Positions 34,495-45,650 of a DNA stretch of 64,000 bases are shown here, one piece after another. How positions within the stretch are numbered: position 1 is the stretch's first letter; each line of letters begins with the position of its first letter. Source of the stretch: Meghimatium bilineatum (taxonomy: Eukaryota; Mollusca; Gastropoda; Stylommatophora; Philomycidae). Under the pieces are notes generated by a model. It was not told the origin of the DNA, ran no database searches, and was given only the letters and a program-made list of their open reading frames with translations. The stretch spans positions 9,188,437 through 9,252,436 of the forward strand of contig CM067307.1 in assembly GCA_034231615.1 (NCBI GenBank). Reading direction: 5' to 3'. The position numbers and the translations under genes were made by a program.

Positions 34495-34855
34495 GACGGG
34501 AATTGAACCAGGTCCATTCTAGTGGCACTGAATCGCCTTGCAACTCAAGCAAACAGGCGTATATCTCTGTTATTTGATTTATAAGCAGGCCTATAGTTCC
34601 TTATATTATGAATATGGATATAGCATGCTTCTGCTCTCAAGGATAGTACAATACAATATTTGTTGGAATGTTCGTTGTTGTTGTAATAGTACTTGTCTCA
34701 ATTGGTCCGTTTTCAGTGACTTGAGTACACAGGTTGAATGTCTTGATGAGATCACATCTTTTTTGGGGGGATGTGGTTGGTCATGTACGGAAAACCTGTT
34801 TTCTTGAGTTGCAAGATGATTCGGAGCCGGTAGAACTGACCTGGTCCAATTCCCA
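34495..34855. mobile_element. inverted pair of tRNA-like repeat ends
   Basis: The left part (AAGGCAGACGGGAATTGAAC, CAGGTCCATTCTAGTGG, CTTGCAACTCAAGCAAACAG) and the right part (TTTCTTGAGTTGCAAGATGA, TTCGGAGCCGG, ACCTGGTCCAATTCCCATCG) are inverse copies about 215 bp apart. Each contains a B-box-like GGTTCAATTCC or GGTCCAATTCC. The flanks carry direct repeats of CTATAGCTTTCGATTAG and TCACTGAAGTCATATCCCT (34350, 34410, 34865). The ends resemble those bounding the 67-bp satellite. A foldback SINE pair or a short TIR element are both possible. Confidence 0.55.
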
Positions 34856-34989
34856 TCGTCCTTATAGCTTTCGATGAGTTCTCGTCACTGAAGTCATATC
34901 CCTTCACTCATCTGAATATCAGTGAAGATCACAAGTTTTGTTATTGTCTATATACCAATTTTTCTATATTTAGTATCTACACTGCTACT

Positions 34990-35240
34990 TCTTCTGTGAT
35001 CATTCTCACACTCCTGCAGATTAACAGGATATTGCTCAGTGAATATGCTTTACAGCTTAGCTGCAATATCAGCGCTTTTCAAACTGACACATCCGTCTTC
35101 AGCATGATTTTTGGGTCACTGAGTCTATATGGAATGGGACAGCTAACTTCACATAAAAACCTACATAGTCACCTCTTACTACATGCATGGAAAGTAATTA
35201 GTGTTGTTATTTCTTACTCCTCTTTCAAGTCCGTCAACAC
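34990..35240 (-). mobile_element. SINE-like repeat, family B (minus)
   Basis: TCTCACACTCCTGCAGATTA, CAGCTTAGCTGCAATATCAG, AACTGACACATCCGTCTTCA, TTTTTGGGTCACTGAGTC, GAATGGGACAGCTAACTTCA and ACTACATGCATGGAAAG match family B in reverse. Confidence 0.75.
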
Positions 35241-35431
35241 ATGGGTGGATCTATACTGCTATTTGGAATAAAATTTAAATTAAGAATACAAAAGAACTAG
35301 TTGAAACAATGTCTCTTGCAGCTGTTACAAATACAATAGACAGTGGAGACAACATATGTGTTGCTGAGGTAGGAAAATGATAGATGTTTATAACAGAGCA
35401 TAGGAAGATGCAGACAGTCAGTGTTTGTATT

Positions 35432-35913
35432 CAAGCAAAATGAATTAAACAGGTTACTAAAACACTTACCTTGCCTATTAATAAAAATATATAAAAAAAA
35501 GTATATATAAAAAAACATACAATAAAACTAAACTGAACAATTCTCCACGTATCGGCTCAAATTGAACCTTTTTCAAGAGACAAACAACAGAAAACAACAA
35601 AATAAAAAACAAAATAGATGACTAGATGACGGGGCTTGATGAAATCTAGTCATCTATTTTGTTTTTTATTTTGTTGTTTTCTGTTGTTTGTCTCTTGAAA
35701 AAGGTTCAATTTGAGCCGATACGTGGAGAATTGTCCTGTTTAGTTTTATTGTATGTTTTTTTTATATATACTTTTTTAAAATATATTTTTATTAATAGGC
35801 AAGGTAAGTGTTTTAGTAACCTGTTTAATTCATTTTGCTTGACTATTTGTTCATTAGGTTACTGCGGCACCATCCACTTTGTCGGACACCCTCTGACCAT
35901 TTGGTTATTTATA
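35432..35913. mobile_element. foldback element with 13-bp target duplication
   Basis: Two arms of about 196 bp (35432-35627 and 35644-35841) are near-perfect inverse copies around a 16-bp loop, followed by a 72-bp unpaired tail. The 13-bp word CAGTGTTTGTATT stands immediately before the left arm (35419-35431) and again at 35914-35926, just after the tail, as expected of a target-site duplication. The arms contain CTCTTGAAAAAGGTTCAATT, TGAGCCGATACGTGGAG, a diverged form of the TTGATAAAGGCC-GGTCGAAACG core seen at 4778 and 6786. The arm similarity indicates a young insertion. Penelope-like origin is inferred, not shown. Confidence 0.85.
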
Positions 35914-36169
35914 CAGTGTTTGTATTGGAGGATTAAAGATAAATGGAAATTTGAGGAAAGCTGTTACAACAAATGAAAATATATAATATTGAAACTGAAG
36001 ATGATAAAAAAAAGAAGATTATGAACAGCTTGTGATGATGATATTCCTCCTTCGCAAGCAAAGATGAGCATGGTATGAAAAACAATAAATGTGATGAATA
36101 AGTAGAAACAAAAATTTGATGAGATGATGATGAAAACCATGACTTGCGTGATAAAAATTGGACTAAAGT

Positions 36170-36500
36170 GAGGGAGAGTTGTGCAATGTCGTCAGCCTCA
36201 CTCTTTCGCCCCTACACATATGGTCTCAGTGGCAAGATGAGTAAAGACGACTGAGTGTGTGTTGGGGTGCAGTAGATGACCAGGGTGCCTTACTGTCCCA
36301 CCATGCTCTTTGATGCTCTACGATGCTAGCTGAATGACTTCTTTCTGCCCAGTGGCCCATGTTAGTTGAGCTTCTTTGCGCAGTATGCTGCATCTAGACT
36401 TTGTATGCAGGGCAGGACATGGACCCATACATCAGAAGCTATGGGCACAAATCTCATTTGCCGCTTTCACTGATTTTAAATGCTGAAGCGGTTTCAGAGG
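36170..36500. other. less AT-rich block, unrecognised
   Basis: TGTGCAATGTCGTCAGCCTC, CGCCCCTACACATATGGTCT, GACCAGGGTGCCTTACTGTC, GACATGGACCCATACATCAG and ATTTGCCGCTTTCACTGATT stand out by composition from neighbouring DNA. I see no exon-like frame bounded by splice sites and no protein family. It is probably another dispersed repeat present once in this window. Confidence 0.35.
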
Positions 36501-37502
36501 TGTAGTTGCTGTTGTATGCGGACAGCGATTATGATCCACTAGCGAAGGCTAGATAGAAGAATAGTTGAAGGAGGAAGACTTTGGGACTATTAGCACTTGA
36601 AGAAGTCCCTGTTCTATTCAAGTGATCACTATGACCGTTAAACATGACTTGATGTTTCTCCACCCCTGCCAAAATTTTCTGGTTAAAGACTTGTGACACT
36701 GTGCTCATGTAATAAGGCACATTTAATACCCATAAAAAATAACAGGGCTTTTTTAAATGAAATTTGCTCTCCATTTTGCTAGTGTTAATTATAATTATAG
36801 ATATCGGGTCTAGCCTGACCGGGTGACATCATGAACATGAGTGAACATAACGGTGTGTAGATACCTGGTATGATTGACTGGTATGTAAATAGTTACACTA
36901 TCAAAGGTTACAGAATTTTTACTTCGCAAGCTTAAGAATACATAAAAACACAAGTTAATATTGTAATCTTTAGAGAATAAAAGTAACGTCCATGACTTGG
37001 AATATGTCACACGATATAACACATGTTGGAAAGCATAGTTTAGTGTATTTAAACACAGTTTAGCAAGAGAAGAGAAATTTGCAGTCATCATGTAAACAGC
37101 TTAACCTCATACCAAGAAGAAAGTCAACAAATTAATGGGTTAACAATACAAAGGATAGAAGTTATGATTTATGATTACTAACTCCAGGTATACCTGTCAA
37201 CTTTTAGTACATATTTTTTATATTTTGTACATAATATAATTCAGATTTCATTGAATACAGCCGTGCTCACCTTACATATTTTGGGAGGAATCCTACTCAA
37301 GATGTAATGATCAACCTGGTATTTTTGGCAGTAGTGATTTTTAGGCAATATTAATGCTAAGTAAGTTGCAATTGCTTTATAAACAGTTTGAATACATAAT
37401 TGCTTGTGACAGAAATTGACCTGGTATCTTGGTTGTCATAGACATGCACCATACCTACCCACCCCAGAGCAAGACACTTCAGCAATTACCTTTAGTAAAG
37501 TA

Positions 37503-38378
37503 AGGTACCCGGGGGTAAGACGGCATAGTGGGTTTTTTCTGGTAGTACACAAGACTAGGTTGGATGTTAAAATTCCAATCTTTAACACAATGAAATTTGA
37601 TAGGTCAAGTTGACAAGTCAATTTTCAACACTGTGGAATAATATTTGTTCACTATGTTTGATCTTTTTTCTTCAACTTCTGGCACTCTGCCTGACGTTAT
37701 CATTAATATTGTGATTTTTAAAAAAATATTTAAACTGAATTATATGTTGTCTTGTTAAGTTCTTAAGCACATCTTGTCAGGCTTTGTTTTTCATCGGAAT
37801 TTATCATTGTTGCTAAAATGTGAATTAGGGAAAGATGGTGCACATTTATTGGGTTAAGATGGTGCATTAAAAGTGTATGAAAAAATGTTGATGTCATTAG
37901 GAAGTTGCCTATGCCGATATAAACCTGGGAGACGCCGATATATATATGCTTATAACGATCACCCAATCATACATAGGCATTATTAGCTATAATACAGAAC
38001 TTACAAACTATTTTTATTCAAACTTTTTTTCCAGATCAAAGTTACGAAACTAGGTCTATCTATTTATTCTGTCTATTCTTAGCACACATTTACAGACTGC
38101 TGGTGTGCTTGACCTGTCGCAGTGGGGATCTCCCTCAATTTTATTATGGTTTGCATTGCCTTTTTGCTTAAATATGGGACAAGAGGGTTGTTTTTTTTTA
38201 CATATGTTCAGAAATTCTCATTCTACTGTCTACACATAAGCTTTGTTTTCAATACCCTCACTAATGTAAGAAGAATGGATATGCTATACTCTGATGGCCG
38301 CTTGGTCTCTCATAGTTAAGTCTAGTTTTCAGAATATGCTAAAATGTGAAAAGTGTGCTGTCTTGCACACAGCTACTT
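37503..38378. mobile_element. second copy of the TIR element (diverged)
   Basis: This copy aligns over its whole length with 29657-30491, for example TTCACTATGTTTGAT, CTCTGCCTG, CATTAATAT, GATGTCATTAGGAAGTTGCC and CTCATTCTACTGTCTACACA. Ends: GGTACCCGGGGGTAAGACGG on the left and CTGTCTTGCACACAGCTACT on the right, with TA flanks at 37501 and 38379. The internal motif reads GGGAAAGATGGTGCA where the first copy has GGGGTAAAGTGACGCA. No transposase. Confidence 0.75.
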
Positions 38379-38717
38379 TACTCTTTATACAGAATTTGGG
38401 TCAAAATACAGAATTTTGGGCTTACATACAAGTTGATACGTCTGAAAGTTGCAGGCAGGCTTAAGAGGGAAAGATCCTCTATTTCGAGCAGAAATTCATT
38501 AGCCAGTGAGAAGAACATCTCTTCCCAAATGATCTATATATAGAGGCTGAAGCTATCCTGCAAGAAGTCATACAAATAATCAAGAGATTCTTTATGTCTG
38601 CAGCAATTTATTATCCAATGAGAGGATGGTCACTCCTCTTATGACCTTGCATATCAGCAGAGATTAACCCATCACACAAAACAATCAAGAGAAATTTAAG
38701 GGAAATAATACACTTAC

Positions 38718-38847
38718 GGGTTTGTGGGATCAAATATAAACATGGAGCTATATGGCAGCATAGGTTTGGGGCCTGTCTGTCCATGGTTGTCATTCTGGCT
38801 GCCTGAGCGAGGCTGCATGTCCGCTGTACCACTGCTGGTTGTACTTG
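38718..38847 (-). CDS. Cav2: Cav2 exon: end of II-III linker
   Basis: This 130-nt exon has two bases completing an Ala codon, 42 codons (STTSSGTADMQPRSGSQND, then NHGQTGPKPMLPYSSMF, IFDPTN), and two bases (CC) of a Pro codon. The first part is a low-complexity Ser/Thr/Gly/Gln stretch, as usual in the cytoplasmic II-III linker. The second part, KPMLPYSSMFIFDPTN, is the conserved Cav2 block just before IIIS1 and strongly supports the class. In minus sense the acceptor is TTCTTCTTCAG and the donor is GTAAGT. An acceptor three bases farther on (CAAG) could give a one-residue variant. Confidence 0.93.
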
Positions 38848-38849
38848 CT

Positions 38850-40395
38850 GAAGAAGAATTTATAGTTTTTGTATGTGCTAGTTTATTGTCTCAATTCAGC
38901 ACACTAATCACTCTGCTATATTGACTCGCTAGTTAATCCTGAAACATTCTAACGAAATTCATCTAAAGTAGCTGTACAACAGATTAACACTGGATAGCCA
39001 AAATTGTTAAAGTCATACTTATACAATAATATATATTTGTAAAATGATGTTCTGCATCATTTATGTGTTCACATGATGACACATTTTATCCAGATTAACC
39101 CATTGTTACACTATTTAAATGCAGCAAGGAAGGGAACTGGCCACATATACCTAATAGTTGCTCTGGCTTAGTACATAAAGAGTTATCTTCATCCCCGATG
39201 ACAGGCTGCTGCCATGGGACATACCTTTACCTTTACACAATTTACATTTTTTTCATAATTTAAATGTGTTTACAAAATATTTATGGTGCATTAGGTTTAG
39301 ATATGCATAATATGCAAACAAACAAAAATTAGCACAAGCTGCATATTGTTATTTCTATGGGTGTGGTTTAGAGGGAAAGAAGTTTATCTGACCAAAACTG
39401 AATGCACAAGTAAACTTAAGTGTTATCAATGCAGAATATTTCCCTTTAGGAAACTAACTAATGTGTTATCATTGCTGAATATATTCCTTTAGGAAACTAA
39501 CTAAAGTGTTATCAATGCTGAATATTTCACCTTAGGAAACTAACTAATTGTTATCAATGCTGAATATTTAAGAAAGCTATACCTGTAAAAATGCACAAAT
39601 AATTTTTATTTACATAATTATTTTGGCAAAATTACTATTACAAATTTAAATACATGCAGAATATCACATAAATCATGTGTCATCATGTAAGCTTCAGGTA
39701 TCTATTGAAAAACATCTAGTGTTACAGGGAAACAAGTCTTAAAATTATTAACACAAATATCACCAAAATATAATGTGTGTCTAATGAGTTTGGTGTAAAA
39801 AAACAACTAAAAACTGCACAATGTAATATAGGCATTAATGTATTCTCACTTATTGGAGAAGGTAGACAATACGTGGAGTACCAGGAAATAGGACCAAGTG
39901 TAACCAATAGTAAAACAAGCTAATAGTAATAAAATAAAAGAGGGATGACATTTTTATATTTGACAATCATTGTCCTTCCCTGATTCATTGCTGGTATTCA
40001 AACCTGTAGATTGCAGAAGGGGGAGGGGGTGTCAAAAATCCCTCTCCCTCAGAAATTAGAACATGGCCTTTAGAACTAGGAAGTTAACGAAAATAAATCA
40101 GGGTAAACTCCCCAGTGATTTAGTAAATAAAGTCACACATAATTTCATTAAATATAAGGAATTATGCACGCAAATGGGCAAATGACTTGTTTTTAACCCC
40201 ACCTCCCCCTCCCCCAACTAAATACATATCTTGTGTGGCCCTGCTGATATCTTACTGTCTAATAATCAAAACGCAAGAGAATATTCAACAAAGAGGAGAG
40301 GGTCTCAGTAATATGAGTTAAAAGTGATACAAAAAGGGAAAAGTAATAAAATGTTACTTTTCATAAAATAAAATAAATATCAAACCAATAACTAC
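38850..40395. repeat. intron with an ~43-bp repeat at 39414-39568
   Basis: About four imperfect units of GTGTTATCAATGCTGAATAT, TTCCCTTTAGGAAACTAACT lie at 39414-39568. G-rich (40018-40034) and C-rich (40198-40217) tracts lie 165 bp apart in inverse orientation. Otherwise the stretch is AT-rich with no exon or transposon protein visible. Confidence 0.6.
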
Positions 40396-40399
40396 ACAA

Positions 40400-40475
40400 T
40401 AATGTTGTGTGTTCTTTCTCAAACTCCTGCAGATTAGCAGATGTATTCCAGAGAATCGAATCAACTGTGTCTGTC
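40400..40475 (-). mobile_element. SINE-like family A/B 3' fragment (minus)
   Basis: TTCTTTCTCAAACTCCTGCA, GATTAGCAGATGTATTCCAG and AGAATCGAAT match the terminal part of family B in reverse. Confidence 0.6.
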
Positions 40476-40854
40476 ACACAATAATATGTAAGGGAAATTA
40501 ACATTTTTAACCAGAAGAACACCAATAGTCAAAAGAAAAATTAACATATTCAATTAATAACCTGCTATAATAAAGAGAAATATAATACATAACCAACAAC
40601 CAACCACCAAGAAATAATAAATGGAAAATTAACATAATAAAAGTTGTCTATCACAGGCGATGACAACAGCTTCAGACTAGTGTTGTTATGTCTTTCGTGT
40701 TTGTGATAATTATTTAAATGTTTATTGTGGCATTTTACTGCCACAGTTGTGACATGTATAGTCAGGAGTTGCTCATCCTAGTGTCTGTTGCTCTATCCTT
40801 TCAGGAAACATATTTTCTCTTTGGCTCTACAATTTGATGTTTCTATTAATCCTT

Positions 40855-41440
40855 GTACAGATCCACCAATTCAAATATTTAGATACAATGATTACAGCAG
40901 ATGGAAGAAGTTCAACAGAAATAAGATGCAGAATAGGACAGGCAAAAACATCATTCAGAAAAATGAAAAATATACTGTGTAATATGACCTTGTCATTAGA
41001 CGTGAGAAAGAGAGTTCTGCAGTGCTATATAACCCCTATACTAACATATGGGTGTGAGTCTTGGACAATAAACAAACTGGAAAGTGGGAAATTAGAGGCA
41101 ACAGAGATGTGGTTCTACAGAAAAATGCTGAGAATACCATGGACTGCCAGAAAAACTAATGTAGAGGTGTTGAAAGAGTCAAATGTGAAACAGACCTTAA
41201 TCAACAATATAATTTAAAAAATCTTCATTTTTTTGGCCACTTCATGAGACAGGCAGGTTTAGAGAACATAGACAACAGAGACAGAGGGTGACAAAATGAG
41301 AAAATGTTTGACAGTTTGACAACCTGGCATGGCAAGGAAACAACGACTTTGATACATAATACTGTGGACAGAGAGCTGTGGAGAGCCATGACCGCCTATG
41401 CCAGTTGGCATGGCACCTGATGATGATGACGATGATTAAT
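40855..41440 (+). mobile_element. RTE-like LINE 3' part with GAT-type tail
   Basis: A close copy of 32985-33604. The open stretch 40834-41217 gives QIHQFKYLDTMITADGRS, TEIRCRIGQAKTSFRKM, the LTYGCESWTINKLES segment and RIPWTARKTNVEVLKES. It then breaks by an indel near 41215 and continues with NILDSLTTWHGKE-like sequence to TGATGATGATGACGATGATT. It is 5'-truncated within the reverse transcriptase, at nearly the same place as the 32985 copy. Confidence 0.9.
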
Positions 41441-42479
41441 CCTTGTACTGCTGTACCCCAGTGGTAGAATATGATTAACAGATTCCCAGGAGGTGACATC
41501 AATGTTTTTAAGAGACAATTGGAGAGAGTCCTTGAAATGTTTCTTCTGTTCACTTGCCAGTCATTTGTTTTTAATAAGCTCAAAGATCAGTTGTTCTGGG
41601 ATGCATTTATCAGACATGCACAAAGAATTTCAGTTGAGTCTTCTTTGGCAGTGTTTAGATGTTTCGAATACTGTCTATAGTGAGGTCTTAAGTATCACCA
41701 ATATAAGGTAATACTGCATGAAATGGAACAATAGTACTTACATAGAACACAGGTTTTTGAAAGTTTCACTTGAACACTATGGACTATCACTAAGGGATTA
41801 TGAGGTGTAAACATAAAAACATACAAATGACAATACACAAGACATTTTCAATGTATCCTCAGTAGCATGTACATTATCTAGCCACTTTATTCAATGCAAT
41901 AAATTTAACACTAACAAATGTAAGTCAGGTATAAAGCCAATGACTAACCAATAGCAAACAGAGACATTCAACAAATTCCAAAAAATGTACTAGACAATAC
42001 AAAACAGAGAAATGTATCATATATAACATAACACATGAAAAATAAAGACAGACATATAACCCTAATAGGTACCATTCAGTCTTTTCACATGCTAGTATTT
42101 TTATTGCCTTATAAGAAATGTAGTCTACGATCCATGGCAATGATGGATGTAATTCACAAGACAAATCTGAGCCACTAAGAGTCTTCCAGAATATGTACAA
42201 GGAATCACAGGCCTCCATTGTGTGCTGTTGTGTGTCTTCTTTGATGTTTGGCCCTTGAACCATATGCTATGAAATTCATGTTTTATTTTTAAAATTCCTG
42301 ATCATTCCTCTTTATGCAACATGATCCATGACATCCTGTTTTCATGATTCCGTATCAATGCATGTATCATGTGTATTCCATTTGCATATGTCTTTGTACT
42401 GAAGTAGAGGTCAACCCTGGCTGCCTTAGGTATACAGGTATATACCCTGGATGTACATATATATATATATATACATACA

Positions 42480-42890
42480 GATAACTGTATACAAGACAGA
42501 CTAAATCAACATTTCAACCATAAAGTCTTTATCAAGAAAACACAAGACATACAGAAATACAGTAAAACTAAAGGCAATATCACAAATGGACTGGACTGCA
42601 CACATTTAACAACAGATACATCCAAAATAACAATGACATACATACACACAAGTATGGCCATAGAGACAAGCATTTAAAAAACTTTGGAGAATAAGAATGA
42701 AATAAAAGAACTATGACTCAGAACAAATGGAATGACAAAACAACATGAGTGACAACACAACCCTGAATGTCTTTGTTGTCAGCTACCGAGTTCATATGTG
42801 ATATTTGGTCCTTTGTTTTTACTGTTTGTCTTGTATTTTCATGATAAATTCTGTATTGTTGATACGTTGGTTTAATCTGTCTTGTATTCA
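42480..42890. mobile_element. inverted pair of Penelope/hammerhead-like ends
   Basis: The left part on the minus strand reads TCTTGATAAAGACTTTATGG, TTGAAATGTTGATTTAGTCT, GTCTTGTATAC. The right part on the plus strand reads TTTCATGATAAATTCTGTAT, TGTTGATACGTTGGTTTAAT, CTGTCTTGTATTC. They are inverse copies separated by about 250 bp of other sequence. It has the same core motif as the 4778 and 35432 foldbacks but is looser and older. An (AT)n run precedes it at 42446-42472. Confidence 0.65.
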
Positions 42891-43064
42891 TTTATTCAGG
42901 ATTTTTCCATACCTGTACCCAATAGTCTGATAGTCTGTGCATACACTGCAACACTGAACTACCTTGTGATTTGTGTAAGTACTATTGTTATACAGTTTTA
43001 GTGCAGTCTCACTTAATATCACTTTTAACCAACCAATAACCTCGCCAAAGATGGATGTGTTGGG

Positions 43065-43200
43065 CCATTGGCTCAAATAAGATGGCAAAACAATGCATTT
43101 CCATTCTCTGGATGAGATCCTGTGGGAAATCTGGTAGGACCATTGTCCTGCTACAAAAGAGATCCAGCAGGACTTTGAGAATGAATGCTGAAGATGAACC
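43065..43200 (+). mobile_element. SINE-like repeat, family A
   Basis: GTTGGGCCATTGGCTCAAAT, ATTTCCATTCTCTGGATGAG, AAATCTGGTAGGACCATTGT, CCTGCTACAAAAGAGATCCA and TTTGAGAATGAATGCTGAAG give a clear 3' half of family A. It lacks the far 5' part. Confidence 0.8.
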
Positions 43201-44009
43201 AACCAATAACAAAAACAATATTCTAAGAAATAGCTAATTAAAACATTAATGAGCCTGTGGTAATAGAATTAGAACACAGCAATAAATACATTGTGGTAAA
43301 GAAATGATATAGACCCACTCCCATGTTGGAACCCATCACCAACTATTTTACCTTTTTGCAGTCTTGAAAGCAGTTTGGCTAAAACATATATAAGTCTAGA
43401 TTTATATACATATCAATCTGTATGTTTATCAATGTTTCAAAAGCAGGTATTGAAAAATGATGGTTCATGATATTGCTGCTATGGACTCAGACATAAGTAC
43501 ATTGCATTTTCTGAACGTCAGAGAATTCTGTGGATTTATTTCCTGGCCATGAGGTAGTCTATAGCAATGAAAGAGCCAACACATTGGTTCAGAAAGTACC
43601 AATAAAATGGGAATTAATTATGGACAAGAATAACATATTAAGAACTCTACATGAACATTTTCTAAATGAGGATACTAGACTGGAAGGTGATATGATATTG
43701 AAAGTTAAAGAATTTGAAATTATCCCTGGGGCGAGCAGAGCAGGGTGGTTGAGGGCTTCTTAGGTGTGTGTGTGTTATCAGTGAGCTACTGGAACAATCA
43801 GCATGCATACTCTTCATCATGTCTTGAAAGAGACTGAGCACAATGGGTTTGCCTAGAATGCATAACATCAGAGAACATAACTAAAACCAAACTGTAGGGG
43901 CCTAATACACTTTTTTAGAATCTGTCTTGCACACAAGTCCAGTTCATGGCTTAATGATACTCAGTGTGGGTATTAATTTATATGAGTAGAATGTAGATAG
44001 CAATAAATA

Positions 44010-44080
44010 TTAATAAGACCCATAACCCACCAGTGTCATAGAGATGCAGCATTGGAAATATTTGCACAAACATACATGAT
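44010..44080 (-). mobile_element. non-LTR retrotransposon 3' tail remnant (minus)
   Basis: AATAAGACCCATAACCCACC, AGTGTCATAGAGATGCAGCA and TTGGAAATATTTG correspond to the last ~60 bp of the tail family. Confidence 0.65.
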
Positions 44081-44084
44081 CCTT

Positions 44085-44395
44085 GATTGATTCTTGATTA
44101 GGAATTAGGATCACTGCACAAGGGGCATTCCCATAAGTTCTCTGCTTGCCATTCTGTTAGCTATTAAAGTATATAATCACAGTGTCCTCCCAGTCATTTG
44201 TTGGTTCATTTCTGCTCTTTCCAAAAAGGACTCACTTCCTCTCTGCTCTTTTGGTCACTTAATTTTGATCATTCTCTGTACATGTGTATTGTCTTTGACC
44301 ACTCTAATTAAATTAGTCCTGTCTCTTCTCACAAACTTGCTATTTAATATAGATTTACTGACCAATAAATCAACTCTGTCATTGCTTTCCTATCC
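44085..44395. repeat. dispersed repeat, second copy of 20020-20530
   Basis: TTGATTCTTGATTAGGAATT, GGCATTCCCATAAGTTCTCT, GATCATTCTCTGTACATGTG, GACCACTCTAATTAAATTAG and TCCTGTCTCTTCTCAC follow the 20020 copy in order and orientation. Confidence 0.6.
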
Positions 44396-44790
44396 TTACT
44401 GAAGAATGAAAGGGGAGCAAAGGAAAGCAGTACTGTGACCACCTGTCATGCATCTCACAAGAGGCAACTAAGGATATTTGGCCATATGCATTAAAACTTT
44501 AAACCATGATACAAAATATTCCATTCTGAGTACGTCCTGCTAACTAGCAGGAGTTTGAAAACAAATGCAGAAGAAGTCTTCATTCCCATACTGATGTGTA
44601 CTTTGTCCTGCAATTTCCACTGAATGGTGGCCCCCCTCCTTAATGAATATATTTAAAAAATCCCAGCCACATTCTTAGCCATGAGACTCAATTTTATATG
44701 TAATGTTCTGTAAACCATGATGCATTTCATTCTTCTAACTACATCCTGCTAATCAGTAGGTTTGAGAAAAAATGCAAAACATGCAGATAT
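44395..44790 (+). mobile_element. SINE-like repeats, family B, two partial copies
   Basis: GGGGAGCAAAGGAAAGCAGT, GCATCTCACAAGAGGCAACT, AAGGATATTTGG, ATATTCCATTCTGAGTACGT, CCTGCTAACTAGCAGGAGTT and TGAAAACAAATGC form one diverged copy (44395-44580). TAAACCATGATGCATTTCAT, ACATCCTGCTAATCAG and TTTGAGAAAAAATGC repeat its 3' end at 44710-44780. Confidence 0.6.
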
Positions 44791-44889
44791 ACATTAGTAC
44801 TATCTTTCCCTTTGAGAATTTCATTTAATTTTCTACATTCCCATTGCATTTCTTGGTGAGGAATTTGATGTATGATTTCATTATCTATC

Positions 44890-45100
44890 TATTTATTTAT
44901 TTTCTTTCATCACTGAATACAGTGCATAGAGGAGAAACCCGTGTTCTCCAGTTTGATCAATGTGATGTTGCTGTAGTTTTTGCATGTTGTTAAGACCCAT
45001 AGTTCGTCCCTCTTTGATGGTTGTATTGTGAGGAGTTCCTTTTGGTCTTTCTCTCTTTATTTTGACATCTTGTACCCATTTTAATGCTTGTAGTAGAAGT
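44890..45100 (-). mobile_element. non-LTR retrotransposon C-terminal fragment (minus)
   Basis: The minus translation reads KRERPKGTPHNTTIKEGRTM, GLNNMQKLQQHHIDQTGEHG, a LINE-type Arg-Pro-x-Gly-Thr-Pro tail with the downstream helix. It is distinct from the other LINE tails in the window. Confidence 0.6.
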
Positions 45101-45389
45101 CTATATTCATTCAAAGTAAATATTAAATATAAGTCCACTGTTTTTTATCGAAACATATTGTTATTTAGCGTTTTCTCTTATTTATCTATTTTATTTGAAT
45201 TTTTCATAGTCAATATTTCAGCTTCCTTATTTTACAATGAATTTAATTTCTTCTCCAATACCTTTGTTACTACTTACCAGCTTTAGCAACCGTATATTTC
45301 TACAGATATTACATTAGAGTTTAGCAGTCGTAGTTTGGTATAGACCTATTTACTTATTGTTTTTTATTTCCACATGTCTGTCAGGTGGT

Positions 45390-45650
45390 TGATAGTCTAG
45401 AAAATGTTGCGAACTTGTGTGGTTTGGCCATGTGATAAGGCATGATCCCCTTTCCAACATTATTATGCATGAGGCAGTTGAGAGTGGGAGGAAACGAAGA
45501 GGGCAAAGGAAAGTATGGATTTATAATATTAAAGACTACAAAGGATGAAGATTCTACACACTCCAACAAAGAACTGAAAACAGAGAGGACAGGATTTTTA
45601 TGTTTCCATAGTGGCACCCCTATGATCTAAATGGGTTATGAGTTTGATGC
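45390..45650 (+). mobile_element. non-LTR retrotransposon 3' tail (plus)
   Basis: TGTGGTTTGGCCATGTGATA, GCAGTTGAGAGTGGGAGGAA, GAAGAGGGCAAAGGAAAGTA and AATATTAAAGACTACAAAGG lead to AGTGGCACCCCTATGATCTA, AATGGGTTATGAGTTTGATG. It is the best-preserved tail of this family in the window. The LVWFGHV, GRRKRGQRK and NIKD landmarks are recognisable across frames. Confidence 0.8.

Noticed and set aside
40018..40217. G-rich and C-rich tracts as a G-quadruplex pair
   Set aside because: Each tract has only about two long G runs, too few for a convincing four-stranded structure by inspection.
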